In this document: piece by piece, positions 1 to 6,462 of the stretch | Layout: the number at the start of each line of letters is the position of its first letter | Numbering within the stretch: the stretch's first letter is position 1 | Assembly: GCA_023475715.1 (NCBI GenBank) | Contig: JAMCVO010000488.1 | Coordinates: 1 to 9,716, forward strand | Direction of reading: 5' to 3' | DNA: 9,716 nt | Origin: Actinomycetota bacterium | GTDB taxonomy: Bacteria > Actinomycetota > Humimicrobiia > Humimicrobiales > Humimicrobiaceae | Made by a program: the position numbers and the translations under genes | The notes under the pieces: model-generated | The model's input: only the letters and a program-made list of their open reading frames with translations | What the model was told of the DNA's origin: nothing | Database searches by the model: none

Positions 1-102
1 TTGAAATGTCCGCCGCTTCGGGGTTGTGGATGGTTCCAAAAGACAGGAGAAATCCTCTAAAAACAACTACTTATGGAACCGGCGAGTTAATAAAAAAAGC
101 TC
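1..102. repeat. Inverted copy of 541-642 at the window edge (arm 1)
   Basis: Base i pairs with base 643-i without a mismatch from 1 to 102, so this stretch is the exact reverse complement of 541-642. Identity stops at 103 (C here, where the copy would need T opposite A540). It holds no gene of its own: it repeats, in the other orientation, the codons of glycerate kinase for the MSAASGLWMVP to GTGELIKKA region. Since it starts at the first base of the window and interrupts a conserved gene, a chimeric contig end is the likeliest explanation. A real inverted duplication cannot be excluded from sequence alone. Confidence 0.97.
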
Positions 103-919
103 CAGGTTTGATGCTTGCATTCAGGAATGCTATCAGTCCCGCTCCCAGGCCTCCTGCAGCCCCCGCTCCTTTAATATTGCTTACGTCTTTACCAACGCTT
201 CTTTTTACTGCGCGAGAAAAATTCCGCAAACCTTCATCAAGAAAATGAACCATTTCATTATCTGCCCCCTTTTGAGGACCATAGACATAAGCAGCACCAT
301 TTGGTCCAAATAATGGGTTCTCGACATCACAGGCAATCTCAAATTTTGCAGAATTAATCCTTGGGTTAATGGCACTTATATCAATTTTATTTATTTTTAT
401 GAGCTCTATACCACCTAATCCAAGAAGATTTTTATTACTGTCATAAAACCTGACCCCCAGTGCCTGAGCCATTCCCATACCTGCATCGTTGGTTGCGCTC
501 CCGCCTATTCCAACTATAATTTTAGAGCATCCCATCTCCAGAGCTTTTTTTATTAACTCGCCGGTTCCATAAGTAGTTGTTTTTAGAGGATTTCTCCTGT
601 CTTTTGGAACCATCCACAACCCCGAAGCGGCGGACATTTCAATTACTGCAGTTTCTTGTCCTATTATTCCAAACTTTGAAATAACCTTGTTTTCAAGCGG
701 TCCTGTTACTTTTAAATTGATAAATTTACCATTTAAACTCTCGACAAGTGTCTCAACAGTACCCTCACCGCCATCAGCCATAGGGTTTATTATTATGTCA
801 ACTTTTTCACCTAAATATTGCGCAGTTTTACTTATCGCATCCTGGATTGTGCTGCAGACCTGTAATGCACTTAAATTCCCCTTATATTTATCACAGGCAA
901 CAATGATTTTAGTTTTCAA
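71..919 (-). CDS. Glycerate kinase (GarK/GlxK family), C-terminus lost at inverted-repeat junction
   Basis: Phosphorylates D-glycerate to 2-phosphoglycerate with ATP in the cytoplasm (known for the GarK/GlxK family). Family hallmarks, numbered from the proposed start: DKYKG 10-14, MADGGEGT 47-54, MSAASGLWMVP 95-105, RNPLKTTTYGTGEL 109-122, GIGGSATNDAGMGMAQALG 137-155, CDVENPLFGPNGAAYVYG near 197-214, GAGAAGGLGAG 251-261, then KPG 271-273. Normal proteins run to about 375-380 residues. Here the gene breaks at base 103, and the last nine residues (AFFINSPVP) come from antisense of the gene's own middle, so about 100 C-terminal residues are missing. The frame is open to a TTG at 949, but I prefer the TTG at 917-919: it gives the family-typical N-terminus MKTKIIVACDKYKG and has GGTGGA (925-930) five bases upstream. 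It lies 87 bp after mtnP on the same strand, so it may be the third gene of that operon. Confidence 0.9.
   Translation of the reverse strand: MKTKIIVACDKYKGNLSALQVCSTIQDAISKTAQYLGEKVDIIINPMADGGEGTVETLVESLNGKFINLKVTGPLENKVISKFGIIGQETAVIEMSAASGLWMVPKDRRNPLKTTTYGTGELIKKALEMGCSKIIVGIGGSATNDAGMGMAQALGVRFYDSNKNLLGLGGIELIKINKIDISAINPRINSAKFEIACDVENPLFGPNGAAYVYGPQKGADNEMVHFLDEGLRNFSRAVKRSVGKDVSNIKGAGAAGGLGAGLIAFLNASIKPGAFFINSPVP
541..642. repeat. Inverted repeat partner inside glycerate kinase (arm 2)
   Basis: This is the original copy of the 102-bp inverted repeat. It sits in frame within glycerate kinase and encodes conserved family sequence, including the RNPLKTTTYGTGEL segment, so it is in its native place. 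The two arms are 438 bp apart. Confidence 0.97.
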
Positions 920-1006
920 AGCTATCCACCGCTTTTTCTCAAGAATCAAATTAATAAAAATTGTTGTTTAATATCATCAATAATATTATATATTCATATC
1001 TAAAAA

Positions 1007-1816
1007 CTAACTTATGACCGCGCCTTCAAGAGCATTCGAGCAAATGCAATGTCTTTCATGAGGTACTCCCGGGATAGATTTAAAAAGAAGTTCTCTTAAT
1101 TTTTCATTGTTGTCTTTAAAAATCCTAACTACATCCTGGCTGGTTACAGATTTTATACCTGGATGACCTTCAAGGCCAACATCATAATCGGTAATGAGTG
1201 AAATATTTACGTAACACATTTCCATTTCACGGGCAAGGGTAACTTCAGGGTACTGTGTCATATTAATTACTTCCCAACCCTGACCGGAGTACCACCTGCT
1301 TTCGGATCTTGTGCTGAATCTTGGACCCTGAACAACAACAACAGTTCCTTTGGAATAAGTTGTTATACCTATTTTTTCAGCATTCTTTATGACAATTTCT
1401 CTCAAATCAGGGCAATATGGATCAGCGGTCGAAATATGAGTAGTATGAGGTCCATCGTAAAAAGTATCAATTCTGCAGTTAGTCCTGTCAACGAACTGAT
1501 CACAGACGACAAAATCCCCGGGTTTTATATCTGGCTGCAGGCTTCCAGTAGCACAAGGTCCGAATATTTGCTTCACACCCAGTTTTTTCATCGCCGCAAT
1601 ATTTGCTCTATAGTTAATTTTATGCGGAGGTATATTGTGTCCTCTACCGTGCCTTGGAAGAAAAGCCACATTTATGCCTTCCAGCTCTCCAATTACAATA
1701 GTATCTGAGGGTTTGCCATATATGGTATTCATGCTCAATTCTTCTTTTATTTTCAAGAAATTATAGAAACCTGAGCCACCAAAAACACCAACTTCTGCCA
1801 TGCTTTTATCTTTCAT
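1007..1816 (-). CDS. mtnP: S-methyl-5'-thioadenosine phosphorylase
   Basis: Phosphorolysis of methylthioadenosine to adenine and 5-methylthioribose-1-phosphate, clearing the by-product of polyamine and other SAM-consuming reactions. The 269 residues are full length for this PNP/MTAP family. Visible motifs: GGSG 13-16 and RHG 55-57 (phosphate site), NYRAN 68-72, ATGSL 89-93, DQFVDRT 106-112, QGPRFSTRSES 163-173, INMTQYPE 184-191 (sugar site) and TDYD 209-212. The aspartates of TDYD mark 6-aminopurine preference in MTAP, where 6-oxopurine enzymes carry Asn, so adenine nucleosides are the expected substrates. A C-terminal Cys-Ile-Cys (257-259) resembles the CXC motif described in Sulfolobus MTAP II. 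The ATG at 1816 has a strong GAAAGGAG (1821-1828) four bases upstream, which favours it over the internal Met6. It lies 19 bp after the adenosine-kinase-like gene, so the two are almost certainly co-transcribed. Confidence 0.93.
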   Translation of the reverse strand: MKDKSMAEVGVFGGSGFYNFLKIKEELSMNTIYGKPSDTIVIGELEGINVAFLPRHGRGHNIPPHKINYRANIAAMKKLGVKQIFGPCATGSLQPDIKPGDFVVCDQFVDRTNCRIDTFYDGPHTTHISTADPYCPDLREIVIKNAEKIGITTYSKGTVVVVQGPRFSTRSESRWYSGQGWEVINMTQYPEVTLAREMEMCYVNISLITDYDVGLEGHPGIKSVTSQDVVRIFKDNNEKLRELLFKSIPGVPHERHCICSNALEGAVIS

Positions 1817-1820
1817 TAAT

Positions 1821-1828
1821 CTCCTTTC
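1821..1828 (-). promoter_or_regulatory. Ribosome binding site of mtnP
   Basis: On the minus strand GAAAGGAG is followed by ATTA and the ATG at 1814-1816. It lies in the short gap after the upstream kinase gene, so mtnP has its own strong translation signal and does not depend only on coupling. It fixes the start at Met1 (MKDKSMAEV). Confidence 0.8.
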
Positions 1829-1835
1829 AATAATT

Positions 1836-2849
1836 TTAAAAACCCTTTTCTTTTAGAAGTTCGACAAGGGGTAACTCTGGCCTGGCACCATAATGGCTTA
1901 TTACTTCTGATGCCAGTATGCTGCCCATTTTTCCGCATGAACAAAGATCTTTGCCTTTAATAAGTCCGCTTAAAAAACCTGCAGCAAAAAGGTCTCCGGC
2001 TCCAGTGCTATCCATGACGTTTGTTATTTCAGCTTCCACGAAGATTATCTCATGCCCAAATATAATTATTGAGCCTTTTTCAGATCGGGTTATGACAACC
2101 AGGATTTTTAACTGTTTACATTTATCTATAGCAAAGTCCAGATTATCAGTGTCAAATAATGCCATTATTTCAAGCTCGTTTGCAAATAGTATATCGATAT
2201 GATTGTTTATCAGATTCAAGAATTCTTCTTTATGCCTTATAACACAGAAACTATCCGAAAGACCGAATGCTACTCTTGAGTCTGTATTTCTTGACAGTTC
2301 AATAGCTTTCAAAATTGCTTTTTTAGCAGTATCCTTGTCCCATAAATATCCTTCAAGATAAATAATGGATGAATTGGTAATTATTTTTTCATCTATATCT
2401 TCCGGGCCGAGCGAGCCCGCAATACCAAGACAGGTAATCATTGTCCTTTGAGCATCAGGCGTGCTTAGAACTATGCACCTGGCAGTTGAAGACACACTGT
2501 TTTGCGCTTTTTGTGTGATAAAGGTAACACCAATAGCTTTCAGCTCCTTTTCAAATGCTTTTCCCAGAGGATCATTTTTTACTTTTCCAATAAAAGCGAC
2601 TTTATGTCCAAGCATTGCAAGTCCTGCTACAGTATTGGCGGCAGAGCCTCCGGATATCATTTTAACGGCTGATATCTGATCGTTTAGCAAGTTAGCTTCA
2701 TCTTCGGTAATAATCTTCATTGAACCTTTATCAAGATTGCGGCTCTTTATGAAGTTGTCTTCAACATTTGCCACAATATCTATAATGGCGTTTCCAATGC
2801 CTGTAACACTATATTTTTTTTTGAGTATTTCAAACATTTTTAAAGACAA
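1836..2849 (-). CDS. PfkB-family sugar/nucleoside kinase, probable adenosine kinase
   Basis: Probably phosphorylates adenosine to AMP with ATP (inference from family resemblance). The 337 residues form a complete ribokinase/PfkB fold: GGSAANT 67-73 (first PfkB signature region), TPDAQRTM 130-137, EGYLWD 166-171, SDSFCV 198-203, an NELE motif of the NxxE type 224-227, and DSTGAGD 280-286 with Asp286 as predicted catalytic base. GNAIIDI, LEGYLWD, SDSFCV and the terminal HYGARPE are what I associate with the bacterial adenosine kinase group, less so with ribokinase or fructokinase. The frame starts with TTG at 2849, which has GGAG (2861-2864) eleven bases upstream. An ATG at 2837 gives a four-residue shorter protein but has no good ribosome binding site. 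The gene is first in the minus-strand block and is followed by mtnP, which supports a purine-salvage role. A different nucleoside or sugar substrate remains possible. Confidence 0.85.
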   Translation of the reverse strand: MSLKMFEILKKKYSVTGIGNAIIDIVANVEDNFIKSRNLDKGSMKIITEDEANLLNDQISAVKMISGGSAANTVAGLAMLGHKVAFIGKVKNDPLGKAFEKELKAIGVTFITQKAQNSVSSTARCIVLSTPDAQRTMITCLGIAGSLGPEDIDEKIITNSSIIYLEGYLWDKDTAKKAILKAIELSRNTDSRVAFGLSDSFCVIRHKEEFLNLINNHIDILFANELEIMALFDTDNLDFAIDKCKQLKILVVITRSEKGSIIIFGHEIIFVEAEITNVMDSTGAGDLFAAGFLSGLIKGKDLCSCGKMGSILASEVISHYGARPELPLVELLKEKGF

Positions 2850-2896
2850 AAATTAATTGACTCCAAAGGTTTCTTAAAAAAGATTTCTTAAAGATA

Positions 2897-2912
2897 CTTA
2901 AAACATTTTAAG
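2897..2912. repeat. Perfect dyad CTTAAAA-CA-TTTTAAG over the -10 region
   Basis: A 7-bp perfect inverted repeat with a 2-base centre that fully contains the proposed -10 hexamer of the minus-strand promoter. It could be an operator half-site pair. It is also followed on the plus strand by a T-rich run, but no plus-strand gene lies upstream that would need a terminator. Confidence 0.5.
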
Positions 2913-2933
2913 GTTTTTATATTATTTTTTCAA
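2905..2933 (-). promoter_or_regulatory. Sigma-70-type promoter for the adenosine kinase-mtnP block
   Basis: On the minus strand TTGAAA (2928-2933) is separated by exactly 17 bases from TAAAAT (2905-2910), each one mismatch from consensus. Transcription would start near 2898, about 50 bases before the TTG start at 2849. Small dyads overlap both hexamers (2897-2912 and 2930-2944). The AT-rich setting makes chance matches easier, so this is a good candidate, not a certainty. Confidence 0.6.
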
Positions 2934-2944
2934 TTAAGAATTGA
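2930..2944. repeat. Dyad TCAATT-AAG-AATTGA overlapping the -35 region
   Basis: A 6-bp perfect inverted repeat with a 3-base centre, sharing four bases with the proposed -35 hexamer. Its position between two divergent genes suits a regulator site, but nothing in the window identifies a regulator. Confidence 0.45.
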
Positions 2945-2961
2945 TACATGTGGCAGATTTT

Positions 2962-2985
2962 AAATTTTAAATTAAATTTTAAATT
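2962..2985. repeat. Two tandem 12-bp copies of AAATTTTAAATT
   Basis: Two exact head-to-tail copies (2962-2973 and 2974-2985) lie in the 206-bp gap between the divergent kinase gene and yjbQ. The surroundings are nearly pure A and T, including a 12-bp palindrome TTTTAGCTAAAA at 3005-3016. The spacer probably holds the yjbQ promoter and may act as a curved or easily melted upstream element. I could not assign convincing plus-strand -35/-10 boxes. Confidence 0.6.
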
Positions 2986-3055
2986 AAGTAGTTTTTTAAA
3001 TTTTTTTTAGCTAAAATTTAATCATTAAAAGATTTTATAGTCACGAAAGGATTTA

Positions 3056-3451
3056 ATGACTGAAATCATAGAAATCAAAACAAACAAAAGAGTGGAATTT
3101 ATAGATATAACTGATAAGCTGAATGCTTTGATACGTTCATCATTCAAAAAAGATGGTATATGTTTTATTCATATACCTCACACAACTGCTGCCATTACGA
3201 TAAATGAAAATGCAGACCCGGACGTCACGGATGATATCATAAACAAGATTAACAGGCTTGTTCCAGCAAGCGACAGTTATTTCCATGTTGAAGGTAATTC
3301 GGATGCACATATAAAATCAAGCCTTTTCGGACAAACTTTGAACTTGATGATTGAAGGCGGTAAGCTTTTGCTTGGGACATGGCAAGGAGTTTATTTTTGT
3401 GAATTTGATGGTCCCAGGACAAGAAAAGTTCACGTAAAATTCTTACAATAA
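3056..3451 (+). CDS. yjbQ: YjbQ family protein (UPF0047)
   Basis: A small cytoplasmic protein of the YjbQ/UPF0047 family, for which weak thiamine-phosphate synthase activity is known in E. coli; its real role is unsettled. At 131 residues it is close to the usual size. The whole family signature is present: HTTAAITINENADPDV 42-57, the His-containing H.EGNSDAHIKSSL block 77-90 (conserved His77 and His85), and GTWQGVYFCEFDGPR 107-121. The conserved histidines are presumed metal or active-site ligands. The ATG at 3056 has AAAGGA (3046-3051) four bases upstream. It is the first plus-strand gene, reads divergently from the adenosine-kinase-like gene, and ends 7 bp before rarA, so the two are very likely on one transcript. 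No thiamine gene is nearby to support that activity here. Confidence 0.92.
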   Translation: MTEIIEIKTNKRVEFIDITDKLNALIRSSFKKDGICFIHIPHTTAAITINENADPDVTDDIINKINRLVPASDSYFHVEGNSDAHIKSSLFGQTLNLMIEGGKLLLGTWQGVYFCEFDGPRTRKVHVKFLQ

Positions 3452-3458
3452 TTAAAAA

Positions 3459-4823
3459 ATGACATTATTTGATAAATTTAACAGTAATGACAGTTACCCC
3501 CACGGCTTCCCATCTCAAGCTCCCCTCGCAGATAAAATGCGCCCGCAGGAACTCGACGATTTTATTGGTCAGCAGCATCTTGTCGGGCAAGACAAGATTC
3601 TAAAAAGAATAATTGATGGAGATAAGCTGTTTTCCATGATCTTCTGGGGTCCTCCAGGATGCGGTAAAACAACACTTGCAAAAATTATAGCAAAAAAAAC
3701 AAAAAGCAGGTTTATATCTTTTTCGGCAGTGACTTCAGGCATAAAGCAGATCAAGGATGTTATGGAAATTGCGCAGTACGAAAAAAAAACACATGGTAAA
3801 AGAACCATCCTTTTTATTGATGAAATTCATCGTTTTAATAAAGCCCAGCAAGATGCATTTCTCCCTTATGTGGAAGATGGAACCATAATCTTGATTGGCG
3901 CTACGACTGAAAATCCGTCTTTTGAGGTGATCTCTGCACTGCTTTCAAGATGCAAGGTATTTGTGCTGAATAAACTGTTGCCGGAAGAAATAAACTTCCT
4001 GTTAAAGAAAGCTGTTTTGGATAAAGAAAAGGGATTAGGCAATTATAATATTGATATTGAAGAAGAAACATTGCATTTCATAAGCAGATTCTGTGATGGT
4101 GATGTCAGAGTTGCTTATAATATTTTGGAACTTGCGGTAAGCTCTTTATTACAAAAAGGTGAAGATGAAATTATCAAAATAGGCATACCTCTTATAGAAA
4201 ATATTATTGGCAAAAAAGCCTTAATTTATTACAACAATGTTGAAGAGCATTTTAATTTGATTTCAGCTCTTCATAAAAGCTTGAGAGGAAGCGACCCCGA
4301 CGCAGCAGTTTACTGGACGATAAGAATGATTGAAGGCGGCGAAGATCCATTGTATATAATTCGCAGGATGGTAAGGTTTGCCTCTGAAGATATAGGGCTT
4401 GCAGATCCCAATGCTTTAAATATTACAATAGCTGCAAAAAATGCTTTTGATTTTATTGGTCCTCCTGAAGGTTATCTTGCAATTATAGAAGCAGCAATTT
4501 ATCTTGCGCTGGCTCCAAAAAGCAATGCACTTTATTCAACATTTAATAATGTGGAAAAAGATATAAAACAATATCAGTCTCTGCCTGTTCCTCTCCATAT
4601 AAGAAATGCCCCTACAAAACTTATGAAAGAAATTGGTTATTCAAAAGGTTATGTTTATCCACATAATTTTGAAGATGCTGTGGTCTACCAGACATATCTC
4701 CCGGACGAACTCAAGGACAGAATATACTATTCCCCGACCGGCCGTGGGTTTGAAAAGGAATTGATGGAAAGAATCAAGAGAATCAAGGATTTTAAAGAGA
4801 AATTAAGAAAAGAAAATTTATAA
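3459..4823 (+). CDS. rarA: Replication-associated recombination protein A (RarA/MgsA AAA+ ATPase)
   Basis: A cytoplasmic AAA+ ATPase of the RarA/MgsA/WRNIP1 family, which acts at stalled replication forks and ssDNA gaps (known role). At 454 residues it matches the family (about 440-450). Motifs in order: MRPQELDDFIGQQHL 27-41, Walker A GPPGCGKTT 64-72, Walker B ILFIDEIHRF 117-126, sensor-1 region GATTENPSFEV 147-157, a probable arginine finger at Arg164 (LLSRC), and a sensor-2 motif GDVR 214-217. The C-terminal tetramerisation region includes SLRGSDPDAAVYW 274-286 and RRMVRFASEDIGLADP 302-317. No Shine-Dalgarno sequence precedes the ATG: the yjbQ stop is 7 bases upstream and the gap is nearly all A and T, so translation may depend on coupling. 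It faces asd tail to tail. Confidence 0.96.
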   Translation: MTLFDKFNSNDSYPHGFPSQAPLADKMRPQELDDFIGQQHLVGQDKILKRIIDGDKLFSMIFWGPPGCGKTTLAKIIAKKTKSRFISFSAVTSGIKQIKDVMEIAQYEKKTHGKRTILFIDEIHRFNKAQQDAFLPYVEDGTIILIGATTENPSFEVISALLSRCKVFVLNKLLPEEINFLLKKAVLDKEKGLGNYNIDIEEETLHFISRFCDGDVRVAYNILELAVSSLLQKGEDEIIKIGIPLIENIIGKKALIYYNNVEEHFNLISALHKSLRGSDPDAAVYWTIRMIEGGEDPLYIIRRMVRFASEDIGLADPNALNITIAAKNAFDFIGPPEGYLAIIEAAIYLALAPKSNALYSTFNNVEKDIKQYQSLPVPLHIRNAPTKLMKEIGYSKGYVYPHNFEDAVVYQTYLPDELKDRIYYSPTGRGFEKELMERIKRIKDFKEKLRKENL

Positions 4824-4847
4824 CCATATAACTTCATCTGACCTATT

Positions 4848-4867
4848 AGGTGAAAAACATTCCACCT
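4848..4867. terminator. Weak hairpin between convergent rarA and asd
   Basis: AGGTG (4848-4852) pairs with CACCT (4863-4867); two A-T pairs can extend the stem past a bulged C at 4862. It lies in the 72-bp gap where both genes end, so a shared terminator is reasonable. There is no T tract directly after the stem on either strand, so the case is weak. Confidence 0.25.
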
Positions 4868-4895
4868 GCTATTGTAAATACCATATGGAATATTA

Positions 4896-5909
4896 TTATT
4901 TCTTATTTATCAATGCTTCCGCTATCTGGATAGCATTCAGCGCAGCGCCCTTTCTAAGCTGATCACCAACCACCCACATGTTTATACTATTTTCAGCTGA
5001 AATGTCTTCCCTTATTCTTCCAACAAAAATATCATCCCTTCTGGAAGAATCCAGTGGAGTCGGATATATGCAATTTTTAAAATCATCTTTTAATGTGACT
5101 CCAGGTGCATTTTTCAATGCTTTTCTTACCTGCTCTATTGTAATCTTACTTTTTGTTTCAACATTTAGCGACTCAGAATGTGATGTAAAAACCGGAACTC
5201 TTACGGTAGTTGCAGATACATTTATAGAATAATCTTTGAATATTTTTCTGGTTTCATCCAGCATTTTCATTTCTTCCATTGTATATCCATTATCAAGAAA
5301 TTCACCTATATGGGGAATGACATTAAATGCTATCTGTACCGGGAAAACACTACATTTAACTTCATCTTTTTTCTGACTTGTTATTTTCCTTGATTGCTCC
5401 TCAAGCTCAATAATAGCTTTTGCACCTGCACCGGATACAGCTTGATATGTTGATACAATTATTCTTTTAATTGGCGATAAATCATAAATTGGTTTTAGTG
5501 CCACAGCCATAATAATGGTAGAACAGTTTGGATTAGCAATAATACCAGTATGGTTGAATATCTCCTCCCTGTTAACTTCAGGAACTACAAGCGGAATAGT
5601 TTCATCCATTCTGAAAGCGCTGCTGTTATCTATAACTACTGCTCCGCTTTCAACCGCGTATTTTGCAAATTCCTTTGACCTTGAAGCACCTGCAGAGAAA
5701 AGGGCAATTTCTATGTTTTTAAAAGAATCACTGGCTAATTCTTTTATTTCAATTTCTTCATTTCTAAATTTAACCCTTTTGCCTGCAGAACGGGACGAAG
5801 CAAGTGCTGTAAGATTCTTGATTGGAAAATTCCTTTCTTCAAGAATTGATAGAAAAACTTGCCCAACAGCCCCTGTTGCACCTGCTATCGCAACATTGTA
5901 TTCTTTCAC
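4896..5909 (-). CDS. asd: Aspartate-semialdehyde dehydrogenase
   Basis: NADPH-dependent reduction of aspartyl phosphate to aspartate semialdehyde, the second step towards lysine, diaminopimelate, threonine and methionine. The 337 residues are full length. Visible: the NADP-binding GATGAVG 10-16, SAGASRSKEFA 72-82, NPNCS 126-130 with catalytic Cys129, QAVSGAGA 156-163, VRVPVFTSHSES 236-247 with His244 as likely catalytic base and Arg237, and RKGAALNA 319-326. The start is a GTG at 5907-5909 with AGGTG (5915-5919) five bases upstream; this GTG gives the family-typical N-terminus MKEYNVAIAGATGAVG. The gene begins 43 bp after the lysC stop on the same strand, the classic lysC-asd arrangement known for example from Corynebacterium. 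The enzyme acts directly on the LysC product. Confidence 0.97.
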   Translation of the reverse strand: MKEYNVAIAGATGAVGQVFLSILEERNFPIKNLTALASSRSAGKRVKFRNEEIEIKELASDSFKNIEIALFSAGASRSKEFAKYAVESGAVVIDNSSAFRMDETIPLVVPEVNREEIFNHTGIIANPNCSTIIMAVALKPIYDLSPIKRIIVSTYQAVSGAGAKAIIELEEQSRKITSQKKDEVKCSVFPVQIAFNVIPHIGEFLDNGYTMEEMKMLDETRKIFKDYSINVSATTVRVPVFTSHSESLNVETKSKITIEQVRKALKNAPGVTLKDDFKNCIYPTPLDSSRRDDIFVGRIREDISAENSINMWVVGDQLRKGAALNAIQIAEALINKK

Positions 5910-5952
5910 TTATGCACCTATACCTTCTCTGCTTTATAATTAAAACTTAAAA

Positions 5953-6462
5953 TCATCTTTCCCTGTCAAGTCCGAAGCCACTATGCAATACTTTTACTGC
6001 TGCTTTTACCTTCTCTTTTCTTATAACGCAAGATATTCTGATCGGTGATGTACTGATCATTTCAATGTTTATATTTTCTTTTGCCAGTATTTCAAACATC
6101 TTTGCTGCAACACCTGCATGCGTCTGCATGCCTGCACCTACTAATGAGACTTTGGCAACATTTGAATCAATATTAGTTTCAGTAAAATCCAGCCCCTTTT
6201 TCAAACTTTCAACTACCTTCTTTGCTTCGTTTAAGTCTTCATTCTTAACTGTAAATGAAATTGCGGCAATGCCCTTTTCACTTACATTTTGAACAATCAA
6301 ATCAACGCTTACATTCTCCAAGGCAAATTCTCCGAATAGTCTTGCGGCAATTCCTGGCTTATCAGCCAGACCAAATATTGTAATTTTTACTTGGTTCGTG
6401 TCATAAGTTACTCCAGTTACAACTGGCCTTTCCATTCGCTCAATTTTTTTATTATCATCCAT
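5953..6462 (-). CDS. Possible in-frame internal product of lysC (regulatory beta subunit)
   Basis: An ATG at 6460-6462 (Met245 of LysC) lies in frame, with AAGGGG (6472-6477) nine bases upstream. A product from here would be 169 residues and contain just the two ACT domains. Overlapping alpha and beta chains from one lysC gene are established for Bacillus subtilis and Corynebacterium glutamicum, with a beta chain of similar size. Beta formation here is inference from that precedent and the internal ribosome binding site. A second in-frame Met254 (MERPVV) has a poorer upstream signal. Confidence 0.5.
   Translation of the reverse strand: MDDNKKIERMERPVVTGVTYDTNQVKITIFGLADKPGIAARLFGEFALENVSVDLIVQNVSEKGIAAISFTVKNEDLNEAKKVVESLKKGLDFTETNIDSNVAKVSLVGAGMQTHAGVAAKMFEILAKENINIEMISTSPIRISCVIRKEKVKAAVKVLHSGFGLDRER

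Noticed and set aside
6..313. Plus-strand open frames at the left edge (80 and 95 codons)
   Set aside because: They combine the inverted copy of glycerate kinase sequence with antisense of the same gene and have no independent protein signature.
2941..2972. Plus-strand promoter for yjbQ starting from TTGATA at 2941
   Set aside because: No acceptable -10 hexamer occurs 16-18 bases downstream; every candidate there is a weak A/T mixture.
5515..5943. 142-codon plus-strand open frame opposite asd
   Set aside because: It lies wholly on the antisense of a well-conserved gene and its translation is low-complexity, Ser/Leu/Ala-rich, as expected of a shadow frame.
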